Positions 50,772 to 60,266 of a DNA stretch of 64,000 nt are shown here, one piece after another. The notes under the pieces are model-generated. The model did no database searches. It saw only the letters and a list, made by a program, of their open reading frames with translations, and had not been told where the DNA came from. Position 1 is the first letter of the stretch. Each line of letters begins with the position of its first letter. This DNA is from Halomonas sp. ML-15 (lineage in GTDB: Bacteria; Pseudomonadota; Gammaproteobacteria; Pseudomonadales; Halomonadaceae): positions 897,798 to 961,797 of the forward strand of contig NZ_JACXZT010000019.1 in assembly GCF_014779595.1 (NCBI RefSeq). The letters run 5' to 3'. The translations under genes and the position numbers were made by a program.

Positions 50772-52150
50772 GCCTGGGTTTGAACACCCTTGGCGAGGTC
50801 GCCGTGGCACTGGGCGTGGCGGCGTCCGACGAGGCGGCCCTGGCGCTCGGCACGATTACCACCGATACCCGCGCGCTGAGCCCCGGGGCGCTGTTCGTAG
50901 CGCTGCGCGGCGAGCGCTTCGACGGCCACGACTTTATCGCCCAGGCGCGGACGGCGGGCGCCGCCGCAGCGCTGGTCGACTGTCGCGTGGATGATCCGCT
51001 GCCGCAGCTGGTGGTGGCCGATACGCGCCTTGCCCTGGGGCTGCTTGGCCAGGCGCGGCGTCGGGCCTGGAGGCAGGCCACGGCGGGACGTCTGGCAGCG
51101 ATCACCGGCAATAGCGGCAAGACCTCGGTGAAGGAGCTGCTCGCTCTGTTGCTCGCCCAGCAGGGGGCGACGCTGGCGACCCGCGGCAATCTCAATAATG
51201 ACATTGGTGCGCCGCTGACACTGCTCGAGCTGGCCGCCGAACATCGTCATGCCGTGCTTGAGCTGGGTGCCAACCACCTGGGCGAGATCGCCTGGACCAC
51301 TGCGCTGGCGGTGCCCGACGTGGCGCTGATCACCAACGTCACCGGCGCTCACGTCGGCGAGTTCGGCGGCATGGGGCAGATTGCCCAGGCCAAGGCGGAA
51401 ATCCTCGCCGGACTGGGGCCGGACGGCGTCGCGGTACTCAATCGCGATGACCGCTTCTACCCGCTATGGCGGCGTCTGGCCGGTGAGCGCGAGGTGATCG
51501 ATTTTAGCCTCGCGGACTCCCAGGCACGGGTTGTGGGCTCAGCGCTGGCCTGCGACGAGCTGGGACGCTATGCTTTCACGCTGTCGTTCGATGGCCGCGA
51601 GCTGGGTCGCGTACCGCTGGCGCTAATCGGGCGTCACAGCGTGTCGAATGCCTTGGCGGCGGCGGCGGCGGCGCTGGCCATGGGGCTCGATGAGGCCTCG
51701 CTGGTCGGCGGGTTGGCGGCCGCGGCGCCGATGCCGGGGCGTATGGCCGTGGTCGAAGGCCTGCGTGGTACTCGGCTGATCGATGATACCTATAATGCCA
51801 ACCCCGGCGCGGTGAAGGCGGCGCTCGATGCGTTGGCCGACATGCCGGGACCCCGCTGGTGCCTGCTGGGCGTCATGGGCGAGTTGGGAGAAGCGTCCGC
51901 GCGGCTGCACGCCGAGGTCGGGCGCTATGCGCAGGAGAAGGGGATCGACTTTCTCGGTACCACCGGCGATGCCGCACGCGAGGCCGCTCAGGCCTGCGGC
52001 ACGGCCGGCTGCCATTTCGACGACTGGGAGGCGCTGGTGCGCCATGCCCATAACCATCTGCCGCCAGGGGCCAGCGTGCTGGTCAAGGGCTCGCGCAGTG
52101 CCGGCATGGAACGAATCATTGCCGCCCTGCGCGCTGATGCATCAAGGTGA
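50768..52150 (+). CDS. murF: UDP-N-acetylmuramoyl-tripeptide--D-alanyl-D-alanine ligase
   Basis: Adds D-Ala-D-Ala to the UDP-MurNAc tripeptide, the last cytoplasmic step before MraY. The 460 residues have the P-loop ITGNSGKTSVKELL (about 112-125), NNDIGAPLTLLEL, and the C-terminal LIDDTYNANPGAVKAALD motif typical of MurF. Coupled to murE by a 4-base overlap; mraY begins 9 bases after its stop. Confidence 0.97.
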   Translation: MSLGLNTLGEVAVALGVAASDEAALALGTITTDTRALSPGALFVALRGERFDGHDFIAQARTAGAAAALVDCRVDDPLPQLVVADTRLALGLLGQARRRAWRQATAGRLAAITGNSGKTSVKELLALLLAQQGATLATRGNLNNDIGAPLTLLELAAEHRHAVLELGANHLGEIAWTTALAVPDVALITNVTGAHVGEFGGMGQIAQAKAEILAGLGPDGVAVLNRDDRFYPLWRRLAGEREVIDFSLADSQARVVGSALACDELGRYAFTLSFDGRELGRVPLALIGRHSVSNALAAAAAALAMGLDEASLVGGLAAAAPMPGRMAVVEGLRGTRLIDDTYNANPGAVKAALDALADMPGPRWCLLGVMGELGEASARLHAEVGRYAQEKGIDFLGTTGDAAREAAQACGTAGCHFDDWEALVRHAHNHLPPGASVLVKGSRSAGMERIIAALRADASR

Positions 52151-52159
52151 ACGCGACAC

Positions 52160-53242
52160 ATGCTGCTTTATCTGGCCAATTTTCTGGCGCAATTCCAGAG
52201 CGCCTTCAATGTTTTCAACTATCTCACCCTGCGCATGATTCTGGGGACCATCACGGCACTGCTGCTGTGTCTGTGGCTGGGGCCGGTGATGATCCGCCGT
52301 CTGGTCGAGCGGCAGATCGGCCAGGCGGTGCGCGACGACGGCCCCCAGTCCCACCTCTCCAAGGCCGGTACGCCGACCATGGGCGGGGCCATGATCCTGA
52401 TGGCAATCGCGGTGAGCACCCTGCTGTGGGGCGATCTTGCCAATCATTATGTGTGGATCGTGCTCGGGGTCACGCTGGGCTTCGGCGCCATCGGCTGGGT
52501 CGATGACTATCGCAAGGTGGTGGAGAAGAACCCGCGTGGCCTGCCGGCACGCTGGAAGTATTTCTGGCAGTCGGTGATCGGCCTGGCTGCGGCGGTGCTG
52601 CTCTACTCCACCGCGGCGAGTCCGGTGGAGACCAGCCTGATCGTGCCGCTGTTCAAGGACGTGGTCGTGCCGATGGGCGTGTTCTTTATCGTCCTGACCT
52701 ACTTCGTGATCGTCGGCAGCTCCAATGCGGTCAACCTCACCGACGGCCTCGACGGCCTGGCGATCATGCCCACCGTGCTGGTGGCCATGGGCCTGGCGGT
52801 GTTCGCCTATGCCAGCGGCAACGCGGTGTTCGCCAATTACCTGCAGATTCCGATGATCCCCGGTGCCGGCGAACTGGCGGTATTCTGCGCCACTATCGCC
52901 GGTGCCGGTCTCGGCTTCCTATGGTTCAATACCTACCCGGCCCAGGTCTTCATGGGCGACGTCGGCGCCCTGGCGCTGGGCGCGGCGTTGGGTGTGGTGG
53001 CCGTCATCGTGCGCCAGGAAATCGTGCTGTTCATCATGGGTGGCGTGTTCGTGATGGAGACGGTGTCGGTGATTCTGCAGGTCGGTTCCTACAAGCTGAC
53101 CGGCCGGCGCATCTTCCGCATGGCGCCGCTTCATCACCACTTCGAACTCAAGGGCTGGCCGGAGCCGCGTGTCATCGTGCGCTTCTGGATCATCACCGTG
53201 GTGCTGGTACTGGTTGGCCTGGCCACCCTGAAGGTGCGCTGA
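52160..53242 (+). CDS. mraY: Phospho-N-acetylmuramoyl-pentapeptide-transferase
   Basis: Transfers phospho-MurNAc-pentapeptide to undecaprenyl phosphate to form lipid I in the inner membrane. The 360 residues form about ten hydrophobic helices with the catalytic Asp pair in GWVDDYRKV (about 112-120), the [13 protein letters not shown] motif (about 190-202) and the [13 protein letters not shown] motif near the C-terminus. It is the same length as the E. coli protein. murD starts 1 base after its stop. Confidence 0.97.
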   Translation: MLLYLANFLAQFQSAFNVFNYLTLRMILGTITALLLCLWLGPVMIRRLVERQIGQAVRDDGPQSHLSKAGTPTMGGAMILMAIAVSTLLWGDLANHYVWIVLGVTLGFGAIGWVDDYRKVVEKNPRGLPARWKYFWQSVIGLAAAVLLYSTAASPVETSLIVPLFKDVVVPMGVFFIVLTYFVIVGSSNAVNLTDGLDGLAIMPTVLVAMGLAVFAYASGNAVFANYLQIPMIPGAGELAVFCATIAGAGLGFLWFNTYPAQVFMGDVGALALGAALGVVAVIVRQEIVLFIMGGVFVMETVSVILQVGSYKLTGRRIFRMAPLHHHFELKGWPEPRVIVRFWIITVVLVLVGLATLKVR

Positions 53243-53243
53243 G

Positions 53244-54641
53244 GTGGCCCAGGTGCCAGAACCGGTCGCGGTGCCGTCGGGGATGACCCTGGTGGTGGGG
53301 CTGGGCATCTCGGGCCGTGCGATCTGTCGCCATCTGAGCCGGCGCGAGATTCCCTATATGGTCGCCGATACGCGCTCGGCGCCGCCGGGCCTCGACGACT
53401 TTCACGCCGCCCATCCCGGTGTCGAGATCTACTGCGGGCCGCTCACCGGGCTGGATCTGTCGCGGGTCGAGGAGGTGGTGCTGAGTCCCGGCATCGATCC
53501 TGCCACGCCGGGGCTTGCCGAGTTGGCGGGACGCACCCGGGTGGCTACCGGCGAGCCGCTGGTGGTGGGTGAGATCGCCCTGTTCGTGCGCGCCACGCGG
53601 GCACCGATCGCCGCCATCACCGGCTCCAACGCCAAGTCCACCGTGACCACCCTGCTCGGCGAGATGGCCCATGAGGCCGGGCGCCGCGTCGCGGTGGGCG
53701 GAAACCTGGGCACGCCGGCGCTGGATCTGCTCCACGACACCCCGGACGCCGACTTCTACGTGCTCGAGCTCTCCAGCTTTCAGCTCGAGACCACGCCGCG
53801 CCTAGGCGCCGAAAGCGCGATCTTCCTCAACCTCTCCGAGGATCATCTCGATCGCCACCGCACCATGGCCAGCTACCGTGCTGCCAAACTCGGCATTTTC
53901 CGTGGTGCTCGCCACGCGGTGGTCAACGCCGAGGAACCGATGACCTGGCCCGACACTCGTCTGCCGGCGCAGGACCGTTTCACCACCCTGGCCCCCGAGC
54001 CAGGCGAGTGGGGTATCGGTCGGCATGCAGGGGAGACGTGGCTGATGCACGGCAGCGAACCCTTGATGCCCGCTGGTGAGGTGCTGCTCCAGGGGCGCCA
54101 TAACCAGGCCAATGCGCTGGCAGCACTGGCGGCGGGACACCATCTGGGGCTGCCGCTGCCGGCCATGCGCCGCGTGTTGGGGCGCTTTGCCGGTTTGCCG
54201 CACCGCTGTGAATGGATCGCCGAGATCGACGGCGTGATCTGGATCAACGATACCAAGGGCACCAATGTCGGGGCGACGCTGGCGGCGATTCGCGGCATCG
54301 GGCCGACTCTTCGTGGCCGGCTGATCCTGCTCGCTGGCGGTGTGGGTAAAGGGGCCGACTTCGCACCCTTGGCCACCGCTGTGCGCGATTACGTGCGTAC
54401 GGCGCTACTCTTTGGGCTGGATGCGGAGCGCCTGGCCAGTGTGCTGAGCGGTGCCGTCGAAACGCACTGCGTCGAGGACCTGGCAGCGGCCATGGCCTGG
54501 GCGCAGTCGCTGGCTGAACCGGGAGACTGCGTGCTGCTGTCGCCGGCCTGTGCCAGCTTCGATCAGTTTGCCAACTACCAGGAGCGCGGCGACCACTTTC
54601 GACGCTGGGTGCTGGCCCGACAGACGGGAGCAGAGGCATGA
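53244..54641 (+). CDS. murD: UDP-N-acetylmuramoylalanine--D-glutamate ligase
   Basis: Adds D-glutamate to UDP-MurNAc-L-Ala. The protein has a Rossmann-like N-terminus (MTLVVGLGISGRA), the P-loop ITGSNAKSTVTTL and the C-terminal INDTKGTNVGATLAAI motif. The GTG start at 53244 gives 465 residues. GTG at 53253 and ATG at 53283 (preceded by GGGG, directly at the conserved MTLVVGLG) are alternatives, and the last would give 452 residues, so the start is uncertain. It overlaps ftsW by 4 bases. Confidence 0.95.
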   Translation: MAQVPEPVAVPSGMTLVVGLGISGRAICRHLSRREIPYMVADTRSAPPGLDDFHAAHPGVEIYCGPLTGLDLSRVEEVVLSPGIDPATPGLAELAGRTRVATGEPLVVGEIALFVRATRAPIAAITGSNAKSTVTTLLGEMAHEAGRRVAVGGNLGTPALDLLHDTPDADFYVLELSSFQLETTPRLGAESAIFLNLSEDHLDRHRTMASYRAAKLGIFRGARHAVVNAEEPMTWPDTRLPAQDRFTTLAPEPGEWGIGRHAGETWLMHGSEPLMPAGEVLLQGRHNQANALAALAAGHHLGLPLPAMRRVLGRFAGLPHRCEWIAEIDGVIWINDTKGTNVGATLAAIRGIGPTLRGRLILLAGGVGKGADFAPLATAVRDYVRTALLFGLDAERLASVLSGAVETHCVEDLAAAMAWAQSLAEPGDCVLLSPACASFDQFANYQERGDHFRRWVLARQTGAEA

Positions 54642-55861
54642 AAGGCGCTAACAGGACGCGCTCATTCGCGGCGCGCTTTTCCACCGCTGACCAGCCGTTC
54701 GACGGTTGGCTGCTGCTGTCATCGCTGTCGTTGCTACTGATCGGCTGGGTGATGGTTACCTCGGCGTCCACCGAGGTGGCCTCGAGCCTGACCGGTAATC
54801 CCTACTATTTCAGCATTCGTCACGGCATCTTCGTGGTGCTGGCCTTTGGCGTAGGGGTTGGCGTGTCACGCGTGCCGCTGGCGTGGTGGAAGGTCAATGG
54901 CCCGCTGCTGCTGCTGATCGGCATCGTGCTGCTGGCGCTGGTGTTGATGTTCGGTCGTGAGATCAATGGCAGCAAGCGCTGGCTGTCGGTGCCCGGCGTG
55001 CCCTTCAACCTGCAGGCCTCGGAGGTCACCAAGCTGTGCCTGATCGTCTATATGGCCGGCTATCTGGAACGCTTCCTGGCCGAGGTTCGCCAGCACTGGG
55101 GCGCCTTTCTACGTCCGCTGCTGGTGGTGGCGTTGATTGCGTTGCTGCTGATCCTGGCACCCGACTATGGCGCGGTGGTGGTAATGACCGGCTGTGTAAT
55201 GGGCATGCTGCTGATGGCCGGTGCGCCGCTGTGGCGCTTCGGGCTGCTGCTACTGGTGGTGGGGGTGCTGGGGTTCTATGTGGCGATCGCCGAACCCTAT
55301 CGCCTGGCGCGCCTGACCAGTTTTGCCGATCCCTGGGCCGATCAGTTTGCCAGTGGCTACCAGTTGACCCAGGCGCTGATCGCCTTCGGCCGCGGACACT
55401 GGCTTGGGCTTGGGCTCGGCAACAGCGTGCAGAAGCTCTTTTATCTGCCCGAGGCACATACCGATTTCGTGTTCGCGGTGCTGGCCGAGGAGCTTGGTCT
55501 GTTTGGCGCCATTGCGGTGGTCGGGCTGTTTGCGCTGCTGGTGTTGCGTGCACTCAAGATTGGCCGTCGCGCTGAGGTGGCTCGGCTGCCGTTTGCCGCC
55601 TATCTCAGCTATGGCATTGCGCTGGTCATTGGTTCCCAGGCGTTTATCAACATTGCGGTGAGTACCGGGATGCTGCCGACCAAGGGTCTGACGCTGCCGC
55701 TACTCAGTTACGGCGGGTCGAGTCTGCTGATCAGTGCGGCGATGATCGGTCTATTGATGCGCGTCGATGCCGAGACACGGCGTGCCTTGCGCCGTGCCAA
55801 ACCCACTGCACCGCGGGCGCGTAGCGCCGACGGTGCGCGTTCGACAGGAGTCGCCAAGTGA
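54638..55861 (+). CDS. ftsW: Septal peptidoglycan glycosyltransferase FtsW
   Basis: A SEDS-family polymerase that makes septal glycan strands from lipid II together with FtsI. The 407 residues include about ten hydrophobic helices, the large periplasmic loop with the conserved PDYGAVVV and AEPYRLARLTSFADPWAD segments, and the C-terminal LPLLSYGGSSLL motif of SEDS proteins. The cytoplasmic tail is rich in Arg and Ala. It overlaps murD and murG by 4 bases each. Confidence 0.96.
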   Translation: MKGANRTRSFAARFSTADQPFDGWLLLSSLSLLLIGWVMVTSASTEVASSLTGNPYYFSIRHGIFVVLAFGVGVGVSRVPLAWWKVNGPLLLLIGIVLLALVLMFGREINGSKRWLSVPGVPFNLQASEVTKLCLIVYMAGYLERFLAEVRQHWGAFLRPLLVVALIALLLILAPDYGAVVVMTGCVMGMLLMAGAPLWRFGLLLLVVGVLGFYVAIAEPYRLARLTSFADPWADQFASGYQLTQALIAFGRGHWLGLGLGNSVQKLFYLPEAHTDFVFAVLAEELGLFGAIAVVGLFALLVLRALKIGRRAEVARLPFAAYLSYGIALVIGSQAFINIAVSTGMLPTKGLTLPLLSYGGSSLLISAAMIGLLMRVDAETRRALRRAKPTAPRARSADGARSTGVAK

Positions 55862-56943
55862 GTCAGCGTTTTCCCCGGCGCGTCTTGATCATGGCCGGCG
55901 GTACCGGAGGGCATGTGATCCCGGCACTGTCGTTGGCCCGTGGGCTGGCGGCCCAGGACGTTCACGTCGAGTGGCTGGGCAGTCCGCGCGGGATCGAGAA
56001 CCGCCTGGTCCCGGAGGCTGACATTCCCCTGCACTGCATCGATGTCGCCGGTTTGCGCGGTAAGGGCGCGGCGGGCTGGTTGATGGCGCCGTGGCGCCTA
56101 CTGCGCGCGATTGTCCAGGCGCGCAGCGTGATTCGTGATCTCGATCCGCAACTGGTGGTGGGGCTGGGCGGCTTCGCCAGCGGCCCCGGCGGCTTGGCGG
56201 CCTGGTTGATGCGTCGACCGCTGATCATCCACGAGCAGAACGCCGTGGCCGGACTGACCAACAAGGCACTGTCGCGTCTGGCGCGGCGCGTCTATGCCGC
56301 CTTCCCCCAAGCCTTGGACGGGCGCGCCGAGGTGGTGGGCAACCCGGTGCGCGAGGAGATCGCCACACTGGGGGCCGAGCCGCGCAGCGCCGAGGCGATG
56401 CGCCAGCGGCCGCTGCGCCTGTTGGTGGTGGGGGGCTCGCTGGGCGCACAGGCGCTCAACCAGTGTCTGCCGCAAGCACTGGCACGGCTGCCGCAAGACC
56501 AGCGCCCGTTGCTGAATCATCAGGCGGGTCGCGACAAGGCAGATGCCACCCGCGACGCCTACGCCGCGGCCGGCGTCAGCGCCGGGGTCAGCGAGTTTAT
56601 CGACGACATGGCTGCGGCTTATGACTGGGCCGATCTGGTCGTTTGCCGGGCCGGCGCGCTGACGGTGGCCGAGCTGGCCGCCGCGGCCAAGCCGGCGCTG
56701 TTCGTGCCGTTTCCCCATGCGGTAGACGATCATCAAACCGCCAACGCCCAGGCGCTGGTGGATGCCGGGGCGGCCGAGTTGATCCCCCAGGCGACCCTGA
56801 CCCCCGACTTTCTGGCCGAGCGCCTGCAGGCGCTGCTGGCCCCCGAGACGCTGGCCGCCATGGCCGTGAAGGCACGAGGCGAGGCCCGCCTTGACGCTAT
56901 CGAACGCCTGGTGGCCGGCTGCATGGAGACTGCTTTTGACTGA
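55858..56943 (+). CDS. murG: UDP-N-acetylglucosamine--N-acetylmuramyl transferase
   Basis: Converts lipid I to lipid II at the inner face of the membrane. The 361 residues show the GT28 hallmarks: the glycine-rich [13 protein letters not shown] loop (about 11-23), [28 protein letters not shown], the C-domain [10 protein letters not shown] loop, and [31 protein letters not shown]. The start is GTG, overlapping the ftsW stop. Confidence 0.97.
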   Translation: MSQRFPRRVLIMAGGTGGHVIPALSLARGLAAQDVHVEWLGSPRGIENRLVPEADIPLHCIDVAGLRGKGAAGWLMAPWRLLRAIVQARSVIRDLDPQLVVGLGGFASGPGGLAAWLMRRPLIIHEQNAVAGLTNKALSRLARRVYAAFPQALDGRAEVVGNPVREEIATLGAEPRSAEAMRQRPLRLLVVGGSLGAQALNQCLPQALARLPQDQRPLLNHQAGRDKADATRDAYAAAGVSAGVSEFIDDMAAAYDWADLVVCRAGALTVAELAAAAKPALFVPFPHAVDDHQTANAQALVDAGAAELIPQATLTPDFLAERLQALLAPETLAAMAVKARGEARLDAIERLVAGCMETAFD

Positions 56944-58393
56944 TATAAACGCCATCCAAGCGACCGCCACCGGCCTCGGCATGCGGCGGATTCGACGCAT
57001 TCACTTCGTGGGTATCGGCGGTGCCGGCATGTGTGGCATCGCCGAGGTGCTCGCCAACCAGGGCTACCGGGTGAGTGGCAGTGATCTCAAGGCCTCCAGC
57101 GTGGTCGAGCATCTGCGCGGCTGCGGCATAGAGGTCTGCATCGGCCATCACCAGCATCACGCCGAGGGCGCCGACGTCGTGGTGGTATCCACGGCGGTGG
57201 ATGCCGGCAATCCCGAGATCCGCTGGGCCCATCAGCACCGCGTACCGGTCGTGCGGCGCGCCGAGATGCTTGCCGAGCTGATGCGCTTTCGCCACGGCAT
57301 CGCCGTGGCCGGCACCCACGGCAAGACCACCACCACCAGCATGACCGCCACGCTGCTGGCGGAGGGCGGCCTGGACCCGACCTTCGTGATTGGCGGCAAG
57401 TTGACCAGCGCCGGTACCAACGCGCGCCTTGGCGAGGGCGACTATCTGGTTGCCGAGGCCGACGAGTCGGACGCCTCTTTCCTGCACCTGCAGCCGATGG
57501 TGTCCATCGTCACCAATATCGACGCTGACCATATGGCCACCTACGGCGGCGACTTCGAAAGACTCAAGAGCACCTTCATCGAGTTTTTGCACAACCTGCC
57601 GTTCTACGGCCTGGCGATTCTGTGCATCGATGATGACCACGTGCGTGGGCTGCTCGACGATGTGCATCGTCAGTTCGTCACTTACGGCTTCAGCCCCGAT
57701 GCCGACTATCGTATCGCCGACTTCGTGCAGCAGGGCGGGGAGGTATGCTTCACGGCGCATCGTCCCGGCGGCCTGGCACCCTTGGCGGTGCGCCTGGCAA
57801 TGCCTGGTGAACACAACGCCCTCAATGCCATGGCGGCGATCGTCGTGGCTACCGATGCCGGCATCAGCGATGCGGCGATCCAGCGCGGACTGTCCGGGTT
57901 TGCCGGTGTGGGGCGGCGCTTTCAGGTGCATGGCAGCTTCGCCGCGCCGGGCGGCGCCGGTGAGGTGATGCTGGTCGACGACTACGGCCACCACCCGCGT
58001 GAAGTGGAGATGGTGATACGCGCGGTGCGCGCCGGCTGGCCGGAGCGGCGTCTGGTGATGGTCTATCAGCCGCACCGCTATTCGCGTACCCGCGACCTCT
58101 ACGAGGACTTCGTGCGGGTGCTGTCCGGGGTCGACACCCTGCTGCTGCTGGACGTCTACAGCGCCGGCGAGGCGCCGTTGCCAGGGGCCGAGGGGCGCAG
58201 CCTGGCCGGTTCGATCCGCCAGCGTGGCAAGGTCGATCCGCTGTTCGTCGAGGGCAAGGCCGAGCTGCCGGGGCTGCTCGCCAACGTGCTGCGTTCCGGT
58301 GATATTCTGATCACCCAGGGCGCCGGTGACGTGGGCGGCATCTCCCTGGCATTGGCGGAGGCACAGCTGGATCTGAACAAGGTGACACTATGA
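56936..58393 (+). CDS. murC: UDP-N-acetylmuramate--L-alanine ligase
   Basis: The first Mur ligase, adding L-alanine to UDP-MurNAc. The 485 residues contain [18 protein letters not shown] (about 21-38), the P-loop [13 protein letters not shown] and the C-terminal [10 protein letters not shown] motif. I choose the TTG at 56936 because GGAG lies 9 bases upstream, the frame overlaps the murG stop by 8 bases, and Pseudomonas MurC has a similar N-terminal extension. The ATG at 56981 (MRRIRRIHF) is the alternative and has no Shine-Dalgarno sequence. Confidence 0.94.
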   Translation: MTDINAIQATATGLGMRRIRRIHFVGIGGAGMCGIAEVLANQGYRVSGSDLKASSVVEHLRGCGIEVCIGHHQHHAEGADVVVVSTAVDAGNPEIRWAHQHRVPVVRRAEMLAELMRFRHGIAVAGTHGKTTTTSMTATLLAEGGLDPTFVIGGKLTSAGTNARLGEGDYLVAEADESDASFLHLQPMVSIVTNIDADHMATYGGDFERLKSTFIEFLHNLPFYGLAILCIDDDHVRGLLDDVHRQFVTYGFSPDADYRIADFVQQGGEVCFTAHRPGGLAPLAVRLAMPGEHNALNAMAAIVVATDAGISDAAIQRGLSGFAGVGRRFQVHGSFAAPGGAGEVMLVDDYGHHPREVEMVIRAVRAGWPERRLVMVYQPHRYSRTRDLYEDFVRVLSGVDTLLLLDVYSAGEAPLPGAEGRSLAGSIRQRGKVDPLFVEGKAELPGLLANVLRSGDILITQGAGDVGGISLALAEAQLDLNKVTL

Positions 58394-59331
58394 ATCAGAC
58401 GACTTTTCGCCATGCCTGCGGCCGTGTCGTGGTGCTGTATGGCGGCGACTCTGCGGAACGTGAAGTGTCGCTGCTCAGCGGTGCCGCGGTGCTCGCCTCG
58501 CTGCAGCGCAGTGGTCTCGACGTGACCGGTTACGATCTGGCTGATGGCGGATTGGCCGGCCTCGAGGCGCTGGCCCCGGATCGAGTGTTTATTGCCATGC
58601 ACGGCCGCGGCGGAGAAGACGGCACTCTGCAGGGCGCGCTGGAACTCCTCGGCATTCCGTATACCGGTAGCGGGGTATTGGCGTCGTCACTGGGCATGGA
58701 CAAGCAGCGTACCAAGCAGGTGTGGCAGGCGCTGGGGCTGCCCACCCCGGAGAGCGTGATTCTAGGCGTGGACGCCGATTGGGAAGGAGTCTGTGAGCAG
58801 CTGGGTCTGCCGCTGATCGTCAAGCCGGTGCACGAGGGGTCGACCCTGGGGATCAGTATCGTCGATAGTCGCGAGGCGCTGGCTGCGGCCTACCAGGAAG
58901 CGGCGCGTTTCGATGCTCAGGTGATGGCCGAACGTTTCATCCAGGGACCTGAATATACGGTGTCGCTGCTCGGCGACGACACCCTGCCGCCGATTCGCGT
59001 CGAAGTGCCCAGCGGCTTCTATGATTACGAAGCCAAGTACATCTCCAACGATACCCGCTACCACCTGCCGTGCGGGCTTGCTGCCGCCGAAGAAGCCGAA
59101 CTCGGTGAGCTATGCCGGCGCGCTTTCGCGGCCATCGGCGGCGAAGGGTGGGGGCGAGTCGACGTCATGCGCGATGCCCAGGGCCGCTTCTGGCTGCTGG
59201 AGGTCAATACCGTGCCGGGCATGACCGATCATAGCCTTGTCCCGCAGTCGGCGGCTTACGCGGGCTACGACTTCGATGCGCTGGTGTGTCGTATTCTGGC
59301 CACTACTCTCGACGACCCCAAGGAACTCTGA
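58390..59331 (+). CDS. ddlB: D-alanine--D-alanine ligase
   Basis: Makes the D-Ala-D-Ala dipeptide used by MurF. The 313 residues fit DdlB, with the ATP-grasp fold: [17 protein letters not shown] at the N-terminus, [37 protein letters not shown], and the metal-binding [17 protein letters not shown] near residues 266-282. The start overlaps the murC stop. Confidence 0.97.
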   Translation: MNQTTFRHACGRVVVLYGGDSAEREVSLLSGAAVLASLQRSGLDVTGYDLADGGLAGLEALAPDRVFIAMHGRGGEDGTLQGALELLGIPYTGSGVLASSLGMDKQRTKQVWQALGLPTPESVILGVDADWEGVCEQLGLPLIVKPVHEGSTLGISIVDSREALAAAYQEAARFDAQVMAERFIQGPEYTVSLLGDDTLPPIRVEVPSGFYDYEAKYISNDTRYHLPCGLAAAEEAELGELCRRAFAAIGGEGWGRVDVMRDAQGRFWLLEVNTVPGMTDHSLVPQSAAYAGYDFDALVCRILATTLDDPKEL

Positions 59332-59338
59332 GCCCTTT

Positions 59339-60070
59339 ATGAGTCACGCCGCGCGAGGGTCCCTGGTCGGACTGATGCTGTTTCTGGTACTGCTGCTGGC
59401 CGGTGGCCGCGCACTCTGGCTGTGGCTAGACCGGCCGGTCGAGCGGGTTTCGATCAGCGGTGAACTGCGCCATGTCAGCGCCGGCTATCTGCGCGAGGAG
59501 CTGGCGCCGCTGATTCAGGGGCGCACCTGGCTGTCGGTGAATCTCGGTGAGTTGCGTCGCGAGGCGCGTGAGATCGATTGGCTGGCCGAGGTGCGGATCT
59601 CCCGGGAGTGGCCCGACGCCTTGACCTTCGAGCTGATCGAACAGGTGCCGGTGGCACGCTGGAACGATGACTTTCTGCTCAATCCCGAAGGTGAGCCCTT
59701 TGCCTTCGGTCCGGTGTCGCCACCCGGCGACCTGGCGGATCTGGCCGGCCCGGAGGGCAGTGGCCCCGAGGTATTGGCCTATTATCATGATCTTTCCGCG
59801 CGGCTGGATACCCTGGGTTTGACCATTACTCAGCTGCGGCTTGAGGCGCGTGGCGCCTGGCGGCTGCAGCTCGATGATGGCGCTTGGGTGATGCTGGGGC
59901 GTAATGATCGCGATGCGCGATTGGCGCGATTGAGCGCCGCCTGGCAGCGCCAGCTGGGGGCTCAGGCGTCGCATATTCGCTACATCGATCTGCGTTATCC
60001 GAATGGTGTGGCGGTTGCCTGGCATGGTGAAACCGAGACCGGGGATGACGATGAAGCGCAGGGCTCTTAG
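59339..60070 (+). CDS. ftsQ: Cell division protein FtsQ
   Basis: A bitopic divisome protein that recruits FtsL and FtsB. The 243 residues have a short cytoplasmic part, one membrane helix (about 9-28), a POTRA domain (about 35-105, VERVSISGELRHVSAGYLREELAPL) and the beta domain that binds FtsB. The ATG at 59339 has AAGGA about 15 bases upstream, which is distant; longer frames run into ddlB. No gene follows for 196 bases. Confidence 0.94.
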   Translation: MSHAARGSLVGLMLFLVLLLAGGRALWLWLDRPVERVSISGELRHVSAGYLREELAPLIQGRTWLSVNLGELRREAREIDWLAEVRISREWPDALTFELIEQVPVARWNDDFLLNPEGEPFAFGPVSPPGDLADLAGPEGSGPEVLAYYHDLSARLDTLGLTITQLRLEARGAWRLQLDDGAWVMLGRNDRDARLARLSAAWQRQLGAQASHIRYIDLRYPNGVAVAWHGETETGDDDEAQGS

Positions 60071-60172
60071 GGCGTTTTTTTCGCCGAGTTCCCGGCAACT
60101 CACACCACGGGGTGTTCCTTTTATTTAAAAAGCCCCGTATTCTGACGTATGTTTTTCGCCGACTACTGGTGA

Positions 60173-60196
60173 AACAACACAAGTTGTTCCTATAAT
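60173..60196 (+). promoter_or_regulatory. Candidate ftsA promoter with palindrome
   Basis: A perfect -10 box, TATAAT (60191-60196), stands 70 bases upstream of ftsA in the only sizeable gap of the dcw cluster. A perfect inverted repeat, AACAAC (60173-60178) and GTTGTT (60183-60188), fills the -10/-35 spacer. No good -35 is present. Further upstream, ACGGGG and CCCCGT (60107-60138) form a loose inverted repeat. Confidence 0.5.
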
Positions 60197-60266
60197 TGTG
60201 CCTATGTCTAAAGGTGCTTTTTAACGGACGCTTAATATCGACAAGTTTGAGGAGTGACCACGACCC

